NCBI RefSeq assembly: GCF_016735495.2
Contig: NZ_JAERQY020000002.1
Coordinates: forward strand, 1-64,000
Reading direction: 5' to 3'
Length of the DNA: 64,000 bases
From: Lysobacter sp. MMG2
GTDB taxonomy: Bacteria > Pseudomonadota > Gammaproteobacteria > Xanthomonadales > Xanthomonadaceae
Shown: piece by piece, positions 51,267-59,740 of the stretch
Numbering within the stretch: the first letter of the stretch is position 1
Layout: each line of letters opens with the position of its first letter
Translations under genes and position numbers: made by a program
The notes under the pieces: generated by a model
What the model saw: only the letters and a program-made list of their open reading frames with translations
Database searches by the model: none
Told to the model about the DNA's origin: nothing

Positions 51267-52037
51267 ATGCATCTTGAATCTGCCCGCGCCATCGTCACCG
51301 GCGGCGTCTCCGGCCTCGGCCTCGCCGTCGCCCAGCACCTGGTCGCCCACGGCGGCAAGGTCGCCCTGTTCGACGTCAACGACGAAAAGGGCGCGGCCGC
51401 CGTCGCCGAACTGGGCGCCGAGAATGCCCGCTACTTCAAGACCGACGTGACCAACGAGGCGGGCGTGGTCGAGAACGTGAAGGCCGCGCGCGAGTTCCTC
51501 GGCGGGCTGAACGTGCTGATCAACTGCGCCGGCATCCTCGGCGCCGGCCGCGTGCTGGGCAAGGAAGGCTCGATGCCGCTGTCGCAGTTCCAGTCCACGG
51601 TGATGGTCAACCTGGTCGGCAGCTTCAACGTCGCCAAGGCCGCCGCCGAACTGATGCAGCACAACGAAGCCGGCGTGGACGGCGAGCGCGGCGTGATCGT
51701 CAACACCGCCTCGGTGGCCGCGTACGAAGGCCAGATCGGCCAGGCCGCCTACTCCGCATCGAAGGGCGGCGTGGTCGGCATGACGTTGCCGATGGCGCGC
51801 GAACTGGCCCGCTTCGGCATCCGCGTGATGACGATTGCGCCCGGCGTGTTCTGGACGCCGATGGTCGACGGCATGCCCGACTCGGTGCAGCAGTCGCTGG
51901 CCGCCTCGATCCCGTTCCCCTCGCGCCTGGGCCAGCCGAAGGAGTTCGCCGACCTGGTCGCGTACATCCTGGGCAACACCTACCTCAACGGCGAGACGAT
52001 CCGCCTGGACGGCGCGACGCGGCTGGCGCCGAAGTGA
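51267..52037 (+). CDS. SDR-family dehydrogenase, HSD10-like (3-hydroxyacyl-CoA dehydrogenase type 2)
   Basis: 256 residues. Rossmann start AIVTGGVSGLGLAVA, NCAGI, catalytic Ser in NTASVAAYEGQ and YSASKGG (Tyr and Lys). Extra features shared with 17-beta-HSD10 are FDVNDEKG, APGVFWTPMVDGMPDSV, FPSRLGQPKEFADLV and the C-terminal NGETIRLDGATRL. HSD10-type enzymes oxidise 2-methyl-3-hydroxybutyryl-CoA in isoleucine degradation and other 3-hydroxyacyl-CoAs with NAD+. That fits the branched-chain theme of the neighbourhood. Confidence 0.88.
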   Translation: MHLESARAIVTGGVSGLGLAVAQHLVAHGGKVALFDVNDEKGAAAVAELGAENARYFKTDVTNEAGVVENVKAAREFLGGLNVLINCAGILGAGRVLGKEGSMPLSQFQSTVMVNLVGSFNVAKAAAELMQHNEAGVDGERGVIVNTASVAAYEGQIGQAAYSASKGGVVGMTLPMARELARFGIRVMTIAPGVFWTPMVDGMPDSVQQSLAASIPFPSRLGQPKEFADLVAYILGNTYLNGETIRLDGATRLAPK

Positions 52038-52052
52038 GTGAAGCCGGGATTC

Positions 52053-52145
52053 GGGATTCGAGATTCGGGATTCGAAAGAGCCCACCTCGCCCCCGAACCC
52101 TGCATCGCCGCTCTTGCGAATCCCGAATCCCGAATCTCCAATCCC
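52053..52145. repeat. Large inverted repeat of GGGATTC units next to the efpL start
   Basis: GGGATTC-type tandem units at 52046-52074 are mirrored at 52117-52148. The arms 52053-52074 and 52124-52145 pair in 21 of 22 positions around a 49-base loop. The right arm ends 10 bases before the ATG of the EF-P-like gene, where a ribosome site would be. GGGATTCGGG repeats are a common intergenic element of xanthomonads. Confidence 0.85.
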
Positions 52146-52155
52146 GAACACAGCC

Positions 52156-52722
52156 ATGAAAGCCTACGACGTAAAAAAAGGTAACGTTGTCGAACACAAC
52201 AACGCGGTCTACCAGATCCGCGACATCGAACGCAGCTCGCCGCAGGGCCGCGGCGGCAACGTCAAGTTCCGCTTCACCATGTACAGCGTGCCCGGCGGTA
52301 CCAAGCTCGACGTGAGCATGGGCGCGGAAGACGAGCTCAAGGAAGTCGAGCTCAGCCGCCGCCAGGCGACGTTCTCGTACAAGGACGGCGACGCGTTCGT
52401 CTTCCTCGACGACGAGGACTACACGCCGTACACGCTCGATGCCGACGTCGTCGGCGACCTGGCCGGCTACATCGTCGCCGACCTCACCGGCTGCTACGTG
52501 CAGATCATCGACGACGCCCCGGTCGCGCTGCAGCTGCCGCAGAGCGTGGCGATCGAAGTGATCGAAACCCCGCCGGAGCTCAAGGGCGGCACCGCGACCA
52601 AGCGTCCGAAGCCGGCCAAGCTGTCGACCGGAATCGAGATCATGGTTCCGGAGTACATCGGCAACGGCGAGCGCGTGCTGGTGAACACCACGACGGGCGA
52701 GTTCGCCGGTCGGGCGGACTGA
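52156..52722 (+). CDS. efpL: Elongation factor P-like protein (YeiP/EfpL)
   Basis: 188 residues, the family length. Domain [32 protein letters not shown], with Arg in the SPxxRG loop that replaces the modified Lys of EF-P. Domains [28 protein letters not shown] and [32 protein letters not shown], the tail close to E. coli YeiP. It relieves ribosome stalling at proline-rich motifs, complementing EF-P. There is no Shine-Dalgarno sequence before the ATG because an inverted repeat abuts it. Confidence 0.94.
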   Translation: MKAYDVKKGNVVEHNNAVYQIRDIERSSPQGRGGNVKFRFTMYSVPGGTKLDVSMGAEDELKEVELSRRQATFSYKDGDAFVFLDDEDYTPYTLDADVVGDLAGYIVADLTGCYVQIIDDAPVALQLPQSVAIEVIETPPELKGGTATKRPKPAKLSTGIEIMVPEYIGNGERVLVNTTTGEFAGRAD

Positions 52723-52774
52723 TTCCGCACGGCGGCGCGCCGACCGGTCGCGCCGCCTGTTTCGCTGCACGCAG

Positions 52775-53236
52775 ATGCCGACCTTCCGCCCCGCCACCGC
52801 CGCCGACCTCGCGGCGCTGCTGCCGGTGATCCGCCAGTTCCATGCGGATGAGCACATCGCGTGGGACGAGTCGCGTGTCCGCCCGGCGCTGGAAGCGTTG
52901 ATCGGCGAACCGTACAACGGCCGGCTGGTACTGATCGAACGCGACGGTGCGCTGGCGGGGTACTTCGCCGTCGGCTTCTGTTTCAGTCTGGAATTCGGCG
53001 GGCGCTACGGCCTGCTCGACGAGCTGTACGTGCTGCCCGCGCAACGCGGCGGTGGCGTCGGCAAGCGCGCATTGGCGGAAGTCGAAGCGGTCTGCCGGGC
53101 CGAGGGGCTGCGCTGCGTGCGGCTGGAAGTCAGCGACGACAATCCACTCGCGCGCGAGATCTACCGTCGCAGCGGCTATGCCGAAAATCCGCGGCGGTTG
53201 ATGACGAAGTGGCTGAGTGGTGCCTCTGAGGGTTGA
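52775..53236 (+). CDS. GNAT-family N-acetyltransferase
   Basis: 153 residues. LDELYVLPAQRGGGVGKRALAEVEAVC holds the acetyl-CoA loop (QRGGGVG), followed by LRCVRLEVSDDNPLAREIYRRSGYAENPRRLM, the usual fourth strand and helix. Compact single-domain enzyme; substrate unknown. It starts 52 bases after efpL on the same strand and may be co-transcribed. Confidence 0.88.
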   Translation: MPTFRPATAADLAALLPVIRQFHADEHIAWDESRVRPALEALIGEPYNGRLVLIERDGALAGYFAVGFCFSLEFGGRYGLLDELYVLPAQRGGGVGKRALAEVEAVCRAEGLRCVRLEVSDDNPLAREIYRRSGYAENPRRLMTKWLSGASEG

Positions 53237-53268
53237 GCTTGCCTGCTCGCCTGTACCGCTGATTCTCC

Positions 53269-53366
53269 GTCATCCCGGCGAAGGCCGGGCCCCAGGCCCG
53301 CCGCATCCGGGCACTCCCTCACCGGCGAACCACTCCATCGTCATTCCCGCGAAGGCGGGAATGACG
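53269..53366. repeat. Two dispersed palindromic repeats downstream of the GNAT gene
   Basis: GTCATCCCGGCGAAGGCCGGG at 53269-53290 and GTCATTCCCGCGAAGGCGGG at 53340-53366, filling the gap between convergent genes. Same families as near 10649 and 26553. Confidence 0.8.
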
Positions 53367-53414
53367 GTGCGGGAGCTTGCCGCAGAGAGAGTGACCGGAC
53401 GCTGCGGCGCAGAA

Positions 53415-55250
53415 TCAAGGCAACCGCAACCCACCCTGCTCCGCATGCAACGCACGCAGACGCGCGCTTAGCAGATCCGTGTTCACCGCGATCGCATCGA
53501 GTCGTTCGCGTTGCGCCACGCCCATCCAGTCCCGCGCACCGCGCTCCAGGTCCGCGCGCACCTGCCGCAGATCGTCGCGCAGCGCCGCGCTGCGTGCCTG
53601 CAGGGCGAGTCGCTCGTCGGCCTGCGGCAGCCCGTAGCCGCCGCCTTCCAGCAATCGCGAAGGACGACCGAGGTAGGCGCTTTCCTGCATCAATCGGCGC
53701 ACCGCATCGGTCGCCTCCGTCTCTTCTCGCCCCGATGCGAGGTAGCGCCGCTTGAGCGCCTCGCGCACCTGCGCCAGCGCGCGCCGCTGCGCCGCCTGTT
53801 CCAGCAGCAGCAGCGCCGCGCTGCCGCGCAGGTCGGCGCGTTCCAGCCACGGCCTGCGTTGCGGCGGCGGCAAGTCCATCCACTCTTCGGCGGAGCGGTA
53901 CGGCAATCCCAGCGACGACCGCGCCGTTTCGTACACCTGCGCGAAATACGCGCCCTGCGATTCGAAGCGATATCCCAGCTTCAACGCCTCAGCGTGATCG
54001 TCGAGCACCGAAGCATCGGCGACACCGGCGTCTTCCAGACGACGCAACAACCCGGTCGGCGTGATGCTTCCGATGCCCTGCCCGGCCAGTCGCGGCACGC
54101 TGTCGTGGAGCAGCTTCCAGGTTTCCGCTGCGCAGTTGTTGCCGAGGAAGTAGTAGCGGCCGTCGTAACTCCAGTGCAGCTGCGCGGTGCGCTCCAGCAC
54201 GGCGGCGATCTCGTCGCGCTCCAGCCGCAGCGGCACCGAGCGCAGGCCGCGCAGTTCGACCTTCGTGTACTCGTCGATGACCTGCTCCATCGGCAGCACG
54301 AACAGGCGCGACGGATAGCGTCCCGTCAGCCCGCGCCAGCTCGACACCTGCACGTCGTCGACGAACGCACGGAACGAAAGCACGCGATGGTGCGCCAGAT
54401 CGAGCCGGCACTCCGGACCCAACGCGCGGCCCGGCGCGCACACCACCACGCGCAGCATGCTGTGGCCCCAGCGGCTCATCGGCTGTGCGTTGCCTTCGGC
54501 CAGCAGGTAGTCGATGGCGTAGACGCGCGCGGGATCGATCGAGGCGAGCGCGCCGCCCTCGCCCTCGCCCGCGTCGACATAGACCAGATCGTCAATGCAC
54601 TGCGACGCGACGACGGGCGCCGCGCCCACGCGTTCGCGCAGGTAACGCGCCAGCGCGGGGCGGCGGCAGGCGTACTGCGGATCCTGCAGGTAGTGTTCGA
54701 GGTTGACCGCGAAGTACTCCGACGGCTTCGTCAGTTCGTAGCGATCGGGGCTGCGGTCGACGAAGCGGTTCTCGCGCGTGCGGCCCGCCACGCGCGTGGT
54801 CAGGCGCGTGGCCCGCACCTGCCAGCCGGCGAGATCGAGGAAGCGCGGATCGCGCGAAATGCCGTCGCGGCGATCGTGGAAATGGGCCAGTTCGTGCAGC
54901 ACCGCCGTGCGTGCCCGGGCCTGCGCCTGCACGTCGGCGGCATCGAGCAACGGCGCCAGCAGCGCGCGATTGAGCAGCAGCTCGGAGCGGCCGGCGTGAC
55001 CATACACCTGCGGATCGAGCGCGTCGCTCCAGCGCGCGACGGGCGCGTGCTCGGACTGCACGCGCATGCCCTCGGGCAGACGCGAGAGCGCGTCGTCCAG
55101 CAGCCGCTGCGTGGCGAGGACTTCGTCCGGCGCGAGGCCGGTCGCATCGAGCCTCAGCGTGGCGCCGGCACCGCCGCTCCACAACGCGGCGGTCATCGCC
55201 ATTGCGATAAGGCCGCCGCGCATCGGGCGGCGGCCGTGAATCACACTCAC
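53415..55250 (-). CDS. Exported DUF4105 protein with HExxH zincin motif
   Basis: 611 residues; the ATG at 55250 overlaps the DUF2388 stop (ATGA); an ATG at 55223 is an alternative. Signal peptide (GGLIAMAMTAALWSGGAGA). Residues about 110-150 carry HELAHFHD, a zinc metallopeptidase motif, in a domain running to about 230 with PSEYFAVNLEHYL. DUF4105-type sequence follows (YAIDYLLAEGNAQPMSRWGHSMLRVVVC, YFLGNNCAAETWKLL with the conserved NxC), and the last 200 residues are helical and Arg-rich (QAAQRRALAQVREALKRR). Probably a periplasmic or surface protease or binding protein. The same gene pair occurs in Pseudomonas. Confidence 0.82.
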   Translation of the reverse strand: MSVIHGRRPMRGGLIAMAMTAALWSGGAGATLRLDATGLAPDEVLATQRLLDDALSRLPEGMRVQSEHAPVARWSDALDPQVYGHAGRSELLLNRALLAPLLDAADVQAQARARTAVLHELAHFHDRRDGISRDPRFLDLAGWQVRATRLTTRVAGRTRENRFVDRSPDRYELTKPSEYFAVNLEHYLQDPQYACRRPALARYLRERVGAAPVVASQCIDDLVYVDAGEGEGGALASIDPARVYAIDYLLAEGNAQPMSRWGHSMLRVVVCAPGRALGPECRLDLAHHRVLSFRAFVDDVQVSSWRGLTGRYPSRLFVLPMEQVIDEYTKVELRGLRSVPLRLERDEIAAVLERTAQLHWSYDGRYYFLGNNCAAETWKLLHDSVPRLAGQGIGSITPTGLLRRLEDAGVADASVLDDHAEALKLGYRFESQGAYFAQVYETARSSLGLPYRSAEEWMDLPPPQRRPWLERADLRGSAALLLLEQAAQRRALAQVREALKRRYLASGREETEATDAVRRLMQESAYLGRPSRLLEGGGYGLPQADERLALQARSAALRDDLRQVRADLERGARDWMGVAQRERLDAIAVNTDLLSARLRALHAEQGGLRLP

Positions 55251-55567
55251 TGCGCGAGGATGGCCTGCGCCAGTTCCAGGTCGCTGGCCTGCGCGGCCTG
55301 CGGAACGTTTGCGCGCAGGTGGCGCAGCGCGGCTTCGAGCTGGGCGCCGCGGATCGCGCCGTCGCTGGCGACGAAGCTGGCCGCGTCGTCGCGCGCCGCG
55401 AGCACCACCTTGTCGTCGTTGCCCGACGAGGAATCGGAACTGGCATTGCTCGAGGCCGAACTGCCGCCGGCGGACGAGCCCGCCGACGTGCCGGCGAAGC
55501 TGGAGGCGAATGCCGCAGGCGCGGCCGCCATGAGGGCAAGGGTCAACAGCACGGTGGTGCGCTTCAT
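55247..55567 (-). CDS. DUF2388-like exported small protein
   Basis: 106 residues from the ATG at 55567. Signal peptide (MKRTTVLLTLALMAAAPAAFA), a Ser/Gly/Ala-rich stretch, then the DUF2388 core KVVLAARDDAASFVASDGAIRGAQLEAALRHLR. Family members are small periplasmic proteins of unknown function. The stop overlaps the start of the DUF4105 zincin, so the two are translationally coupled. Confidence 0.82.
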   Translation of the reverse strand: MKRTTVLLTLALMAAAPAAFASSFAGTSAGSSAGGSSASSNASSDSSSGNDDKVVLAARDDAASFVASDGAIRGAQLEAALRHLRANVPQAAQASDLELAQAILAQ

Positions 55568-55701
55568 CTGGGGGTCCCTGTTCGTTGGAGGGGGCGGCCT
55601 CGCGGCCGGCCCGCGCAGACTAACCGGTCGTGACGACAAGGGAAGTGTGGCGGTGGGTGAATCGTGCGCGCCGTTCACGATTGTGGCGGGTTGTTCGACG
55701 C

Positions 55702-55855
55702 GCCCCTCTTCTGCTTGCGGGAGAGGGGTTGGGGTGAGGGAGAACGAAGCGGCCGCCTCGAAACACCGGCGCTTCCCTGCACTGCGCGTGCAGGCCGTGA
55801 CGCTGCGTTTCCCTCATCCGCCCTGCGGGCACTTTCTCCCGCTAGCGGGAGAAGA
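55702..55855. repeat. Two CCCTCTTC/GGGAGAGGG-type palindromes
   Basis: Copies at 55702-55728 (CGCCCCTCTTCTGCTTGCGG arm and GGGAGAGGGG) and 55833-55855 (TTTCTCCCGCTAGCGGGAGAA) in the 296-base gap 55568-55863. Nothing else is seen there. Confidence 0.7.
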
Positions 55856-55863
55856 GACAGGCA

Positions 55864-57267
55864 TCAAACGTCGAACAGCTTCCCCGGATTCATCAACCCC
55901 TTGGGATCGAGCACGCGCTTGATCCCCCGCATCAGCGCGATTTCTTCCGCACTGCGCGTGCCCAGCAGATAAGGCTTCTTGACCAGGCCGATGCCGTGCT
56001 CGGCCGAGATGCTGCCGCCGTGCTGCGCCAGCGCCTGCGCCAGCAACTTGGTGACGTGCTCGCACTGGACGATGAACTCCGCGTCGGCGGCGCCTTCGGG
56101 CTTGAGCACGTTGATGTGCAGGTTGCCGTCGCCGATATGTCCGAACCACACCACGTCGAACTGCGGGTACTCGCGCGCCAGCAGCTGCTGGGTTTCCGCC
56201 AGGAACGCCGGCATCGCCGAGATGCGCACCGACACGTCGTTCTTGTACGGCTTGTACTTCGCCAGGCTCTCGGTGATGCCTTCGCGCAGCCGCCACAGCT
56301 GCGCGGCCTGCGCATCGCTCTGGCTGATCACGCCGTCGCTCACCAGGCCGTTCTCCAGGCAATGCTCGAAAGCCGCCATCGCAGCTGCCTCTTGTACTTG
56401 CGAGCCCACCGCGAACTCGGTGACCACATAGAACGGATGCACTTCGTCGAACGGCTTCTGCGCGCCGTGCGCCAGCACGTGGTGCAGCGCGCGGTCGGTG
56501 AAGAATTCAAAGGCTTCCAGCGTCAGGCGTTCGCGGAAGGCCGCGAACACCTGCATCAGCGTCTCGAACGATGGCAGCGCCAGCAGCATCACGTTGGTCG
56601 GCGGCGGCGGATCGGTCAGGCGCAGCGTCGCTTCGATCACGATGCCCAGCGTGCCTTCCGAGGCGACCATCAGCTGGCGCAGGTCGTAGCCGCTGGAGTT
56701 CTTGATCAGCGCGCGGTTGAGCTCGAGCACGTCGCCCGCGCCGGTGACCACCTTGAGCCCGGCGACCCACTCGCGCGTGTTGCCGTAGCGGATCACGCGG
56801 ATGCCGCCGGCGTTGGTGGCGATGTTGCCGCCGATGGAACACGAGCCGCGTGCGGCGAAATCCACCGGATACACCAGGCCGTGCTCGCGCGCCGCGTTGT
56901 GCACGGCCTCCAGTGCGATGCCGGCCTGCACGGTGATCGTGCGATCGACCGCGTCGAAGTCGAGCACGCGGTTCATGCGCTCCAGACTGAGCACGAGTTC
57001 ACCGTTGGCCGCGACCGCGCCGCCCGACAAACCGGTGCGCCCGCCGGAGGGCACCACGGCCACGCCTTCCTCGTTCGCCCAGCGCACGACGGCGACGACC
57101 TCCTCCGTCGACGCAGGCAACGCGATCGCCAGCGGCGCCGGCGTCCAGCGCCGGGTCCAGTCGCGGCCGTAGTGCTCGGCGTCGGCCGGATCGGTGCTCA
57201 GGCGCAGGCCCGGCACGCGTTCGCGCAGGCGTTCGAGGCGGGGATCAGGGGTGCGCGGATCGGTCAT
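55864..57267 (-). CDS. FAD-linked D-2-hydroxyglutarate dehydrogenase
   Basis: 467 residues from the ATG at 57267. FAD domain of the PCMH type: VVPSGGRTGLSGGAVAANGE, FAARGSCSIGGNIATNAGG and GLKVVTGAGDVL. The cap and C-terminal region has WFGHIGDGNLHINV and SISAEHGIGLVKKPYL. The family includes D-lactate and D-2-hydroxyglutarate dehydrogenases. Divergent pairing with serA, 134 bases away, points to D-2-hydroxyglutarate, a side product of SerA reducing 2-oxoglutarate; oxidising it back drives serine synthesis in Pseudomonas. D-lactate dehydrogenase is the alternative. Confidence 0.85.
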   Translation of the reverse strand: MTDPRTPDPRLERLRERVPGLRLSTDPADAEHYGRDWTRRWTPAPLAIALPASTEEVVAVVRWANEEGVAVVPSGGRTGLSGGAVAANGELVLSLERMNRVLDFDAVDRTITVQAGIALEAVHNAAREHGLVYPVDFAARGSCSIGGNIATNAGGIRVIRYGNTREWVAGLKVVTGAGDVLELNRALIKNSSGYDLRQLMVASEGTLGIVIEATLRLTDPPPPTNVMLLALPSFETLMQVFAAFRERLTLEAFEFFTDRALHHVLAHGAQKPFDEVHPFYVVTEFAVGSQVQEAAAMAAFEHCLENGLVSDGVISQSDAQAAQLWRLREGITESLAKYKPYKNDVSVRISAMPAFLAETQQLLAREYPQFDVVWFGHIGDGNLHINVLKPEGAADAEFIVQCEHVTKLLAQALAQHGGSISAEHGIGLVKKPYLLGTRSAEEIALMRGIKRVLDPKGLMNPGKLFDV

Positions 57268-57401
57268 GGCAGGCGGTTCGCAGGCGGCCGCAACGGGAGG
57301 TCCAGCCTGCCACCGGCGGCGCCATGGCGTCCAGTGATGCACCGCAGCAACCGGGCCCGATTTCTGACATAGTCGAAGCCCGCCCACATCCAGACACCGT
57401 C

Positions 57402-58640
57402 GTGAGCCTTTCGACCTCGTTCCCGAAGTCCGACATCCGCGTGCTGCTGCTGGAAGGCCTCGCGCCGACCGCGGTGGAAAGTTTCCGCAACGCCGGCTAC
57501 TCGAACATCCAGGTCTACGACAAATCGCTGCCGCCGGACCTGCTGCGGCAGGAGATCGCGCAGGCGCACATCGTCGGCATCCGTTCGCGCACGCACCTGG
57601 ATGCGGACGTTCTGTCGCACGGGCGCCGGCTGATGGCGATCGGCGCGTTCTGCATCGGCACCAACCAGGTCGACCTGGACACCGCCGAGCTGGCCGGCAT
57701 CCCGGTCTTCAACGCGCCCTACTCCAACACGCGCAGCGTCGCCGAGCTGGTGCTGGCCGAGGCGGTCATGCTGATGCGCGGCATCCCTCAGAAGAATGCG
57801 CAGTGCCACCGCGGCGGCTGGTCGAAATCCGCCGCCGGCAGCCACGAAGTGCGCGGCAAGACGCTGGGCATCGTCGGCTACGGCCACATCGGCACGCAGG
57901 TCGGCGTGATCGCTGAAGCGCTGGGCATGCAGGTGATCTTCCACGACATCGAAACCAAGCTGTCGCTCGGCAACGCGCGCATGGCGATGGGCCTGGACGA
58001 CCTGCTCCAACGCAGCGACGTGGTGACGTTGCACGTGCCGGAAACACCGGCCACGCAGGGCATGTTCGGCGCGGCGCAGATCGCGAAGATGAAGCCCGGC
58101 GCGCACCTCATCAACGCCTCGCGCGGCACGGTGGTCGACATCGACGCGCTGGCGCAGGCGCTGAAGTCCGGCCATGTCGGCGGCGCGGCCGTGGACGTGT
58201 TCCCGGCCGAGCCCAAGGGCAACGCCGATCCGTTCGTCTCGCCGCTGGTGGGCCTGGACAACGTGATCCTGACGCCGCACATCGGCGGCAGCACGCTGGA
58301 GGCGCAGGACAACATCGGCCTGGAAGTGGCGGCCAAGCTGATTCGTTACAGCGACAACGGCTCCACGCTGTCGGCGGTGAACTTCCCCGAAGTCACCCTG
58401 CCCGAGCACACCGGCAGCCTTCGCCTGCTGCACATCCACCGCAACGTGCCGGGCATCCTGTCGCAGGTGAACGACGTGTTCTCGCGACTGGGCGTGAACA
58501 TCGACGGACAGTTCCTGCGCACGCACCCGAAGGTGGGCTACGTCGTCATCGACGTGACCGCCACGACCGAACAGGTCGCGCAGGTGCGCGAGGAGCTGGC
58601 GCGGATTCCGGGGACGCTGCGCACGCGGGTGTTGTACTGA
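57402..58640 (+). CDS. serA: D-3-phosphoglycerate dehydrogenase
   Basis: 412 residues from a GTG at 57402, which matches the 410-residue E. coli enzyme; an in-frame start at 57324 would add 26 unlikely residues. NAD-binding GIVGYGHIGTQVG, Arg and Glu/His catalytic elements in NASRGTVVD and LTPHIGGSTLEAQ, and a C-terminal ACT domain (VPGILSQVNDVFSRLGVNIDGQFL) for serine feedback inhibition. It makes 3-phosphohydroxypyruvate from 3-phosphoglycerate (EC 1.1.1.95) and also reduces 2-oxoglutarate to D-2-hydroxyglutarate. Confidence 0.95.
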   Translation: MSLSTSFPKSDIRVLLLEGLAPTAVESFRNAGYSNIQVYDKSLPPDLLRQEIAQAHIVGIRSRTHLDADVLSHGRRLMAIGAFCIGTNQVDLDTAELAGIPVFNAPYSNTRSVAELVLAEAVMLMRGIPQKNAQCHRGGWSKSAAGSHEVRGKTLGIVGYGHIGTQVGVIAEALGMQVIFHDIETKLSLGNARMAMGLDDLLQRSDVVTLHVPETPATQGMFGAAQIAKMKPGAHLINASRGTVVDIDALAQALKSGHVGGAAVDVFPAEPKGNADPFVSPLVGLDNVILTPHIGGSTLEAQDNIGLEVAAKLIRYSDNGSTLSAVNFPEVTLPEHTGSLRLLHIHRNVPGILSQVNDVFSRLGVNIDGQFLRTHPKVGYVVIDVTATTEQVAQVREELARIPGTLRTRVLY

Positions 58641-58680
58641 CGCCAGCGCGGTATTGACGCGGCATGTAGCGACGCACCTC

Positions 58681-58775
58681 GTAGCCCGGGCAAGCGGAGC
58701 GCACCCGGGGCTTTTTCGCGTGATGCCACGTCGAGCGTTTCCCCGGGTGCGGCCTTCGGCCTTACCCGGGCTACG
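58681..58775. repeat. Inverted pair of GTAGCCCGGG...CACCCGGGG elements
   Basis: GTAGCCCGGGCAAGCGGAGC-type unit at 58681-58710 and its inverted partner at 58741-58775 (CCCCGGGTGC...ACCCGGGCTACG) flank a short TTTTT stretch. Together they form a long hairpin downstream of serA that may also help terminate transcription. Confidence 0.75.
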
Positions 58776-58844
58776 CAGGCTCACGCCAGTGCGGAATTGA
58801 GCCGCAGGGTCTGCATTGATACGTCATCTCGGCGAACGCGAACC

Positions 58845-59441
58845 TCAGCGTGCCCCGCGCGCCACCCACTTGCGCGCCATGCGCAACATCGACTCATCGC
58901 TGGCCGGATCGGCCAGGATCTCCGCGATCGGCCGCCAGGCCAGGTCGTGCGATTCCTCGCTGACGACGTAGTCCTCGCCGCCCTCGGCGTGCACGACGTA
59001 GCGCACGTCCCAGTGCCAGTGGCCCGGGACGTCGCCGCGCTCGGGAATCCAATGGCGGTCCAGGTCGAACATCTGCGGCTCCACGCGCAGGCCCGACAGG
59101 CCGGACTCCTCTTCCGCTTCGCGCAGTGCGACGCGCGACAGGTCGCGGTCTCCGTCGGCGTGGCCGCCCAGTTGCAGCCAGCGCTCCAGCTTGCGGTGAT
59201 GGGTGAGCAGCGCGCGCGTGCCGCTGCGATCGACCAGCCAGCTCGATGCGGTGAAGTGGCCGGACAGATGAATGCGTTCGAACACGGTCTGCGCCGAATC
59301 CAGGAACTGCGCGAACGAGCGCGCGACCTCGTCCTCGCCGGGCCACGTCTTCGCGTAACGCCCGAGTGCGTCGCGCAACGTCGCGACCTGTGCGGAAAGT
59401 TCCGGTCCGGAAGACGTGATGTTCAACGGCATGACCTGCAT
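58845..59441 (-). CDS. Nudix hydrolase
   Basis: 198 residues (ATG at 59432 alternative). A helical N-terminal half (about 1-60) precedes the Nudix fold: strand LLTHHRKLERWLQLGGHADGDRD, and Nudix helix REAEEESGL with the metal-binding REAxEE. The first Glu of the GX5EX7REUXEEXGU box is Arg here, so the box is slightly atypical. It hydrolyses a nucleoside diphosphate linked to another moiety; the exact substrate is unknown. Divergent from the permease genes. Confidence 0.88.
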   Translation of the reverse strand: MQVMPLNITSSGPELSAQVATLRDALGRYAKTWPGEDEVARSFAQFLDSAQTVFERIHLSGHFTASSWLVDRSGTRALLTHHRKLERWLQLGGHADGDRDLSRVALREAEEESGLSGLRVEPQMFDLDRHWIPERGDVPGHWHWDVRYVVHAEGGEDYVVSEESHDLAWRPIAEILADPASDESMLRMARKWVARGAR

Positions 59442-59740
59442 CTGCGGCGCGACAGTTTACGTCGCCGACGGGGCCGGACTGCGACCTGCCGGGCAGTTCC
59501 GGTCGCTGCACGGCCGTGGCGACGCCACCTCGCCACAGCTCCGCGCGGCACCGGTGTTCCGCTGCGCTTGAACCCGCATGACACCGTGGCGCGGGGGCTA
59601 CAAGAAGTTGTCCAGCCCTGTGACCCAACGCGCTTGCCGCTGCTTTCCCGCGTGGGTTAAGGTGGCCCGCCCCCCACGGCCCTATCGCTCCATCGCCCGG
59701 CCTGAACGGGCGGAAGATCACACATTCCCAGGGGAATCCG
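59442..59740. other. Divergent intergenic region, no gene seen
   Basis: 299 bases between the Nudix gene (minus) and the first permease (plus). No coding frame, no REP palindrome. It must hold promoters for both directions; AGGGGAA about 7 bases before the ATG at 59741 is the ribosome site of the permease. Confidence 0.4.

Noticed and set aside
53217-53471. 84-codon plus-strand frame in the gap after the GNAT gene
   Set aside because: It translates the palindromic repeats (RHPGEGRAPG, VIPAKAGMT), which is the usual false frame produced by these elements.
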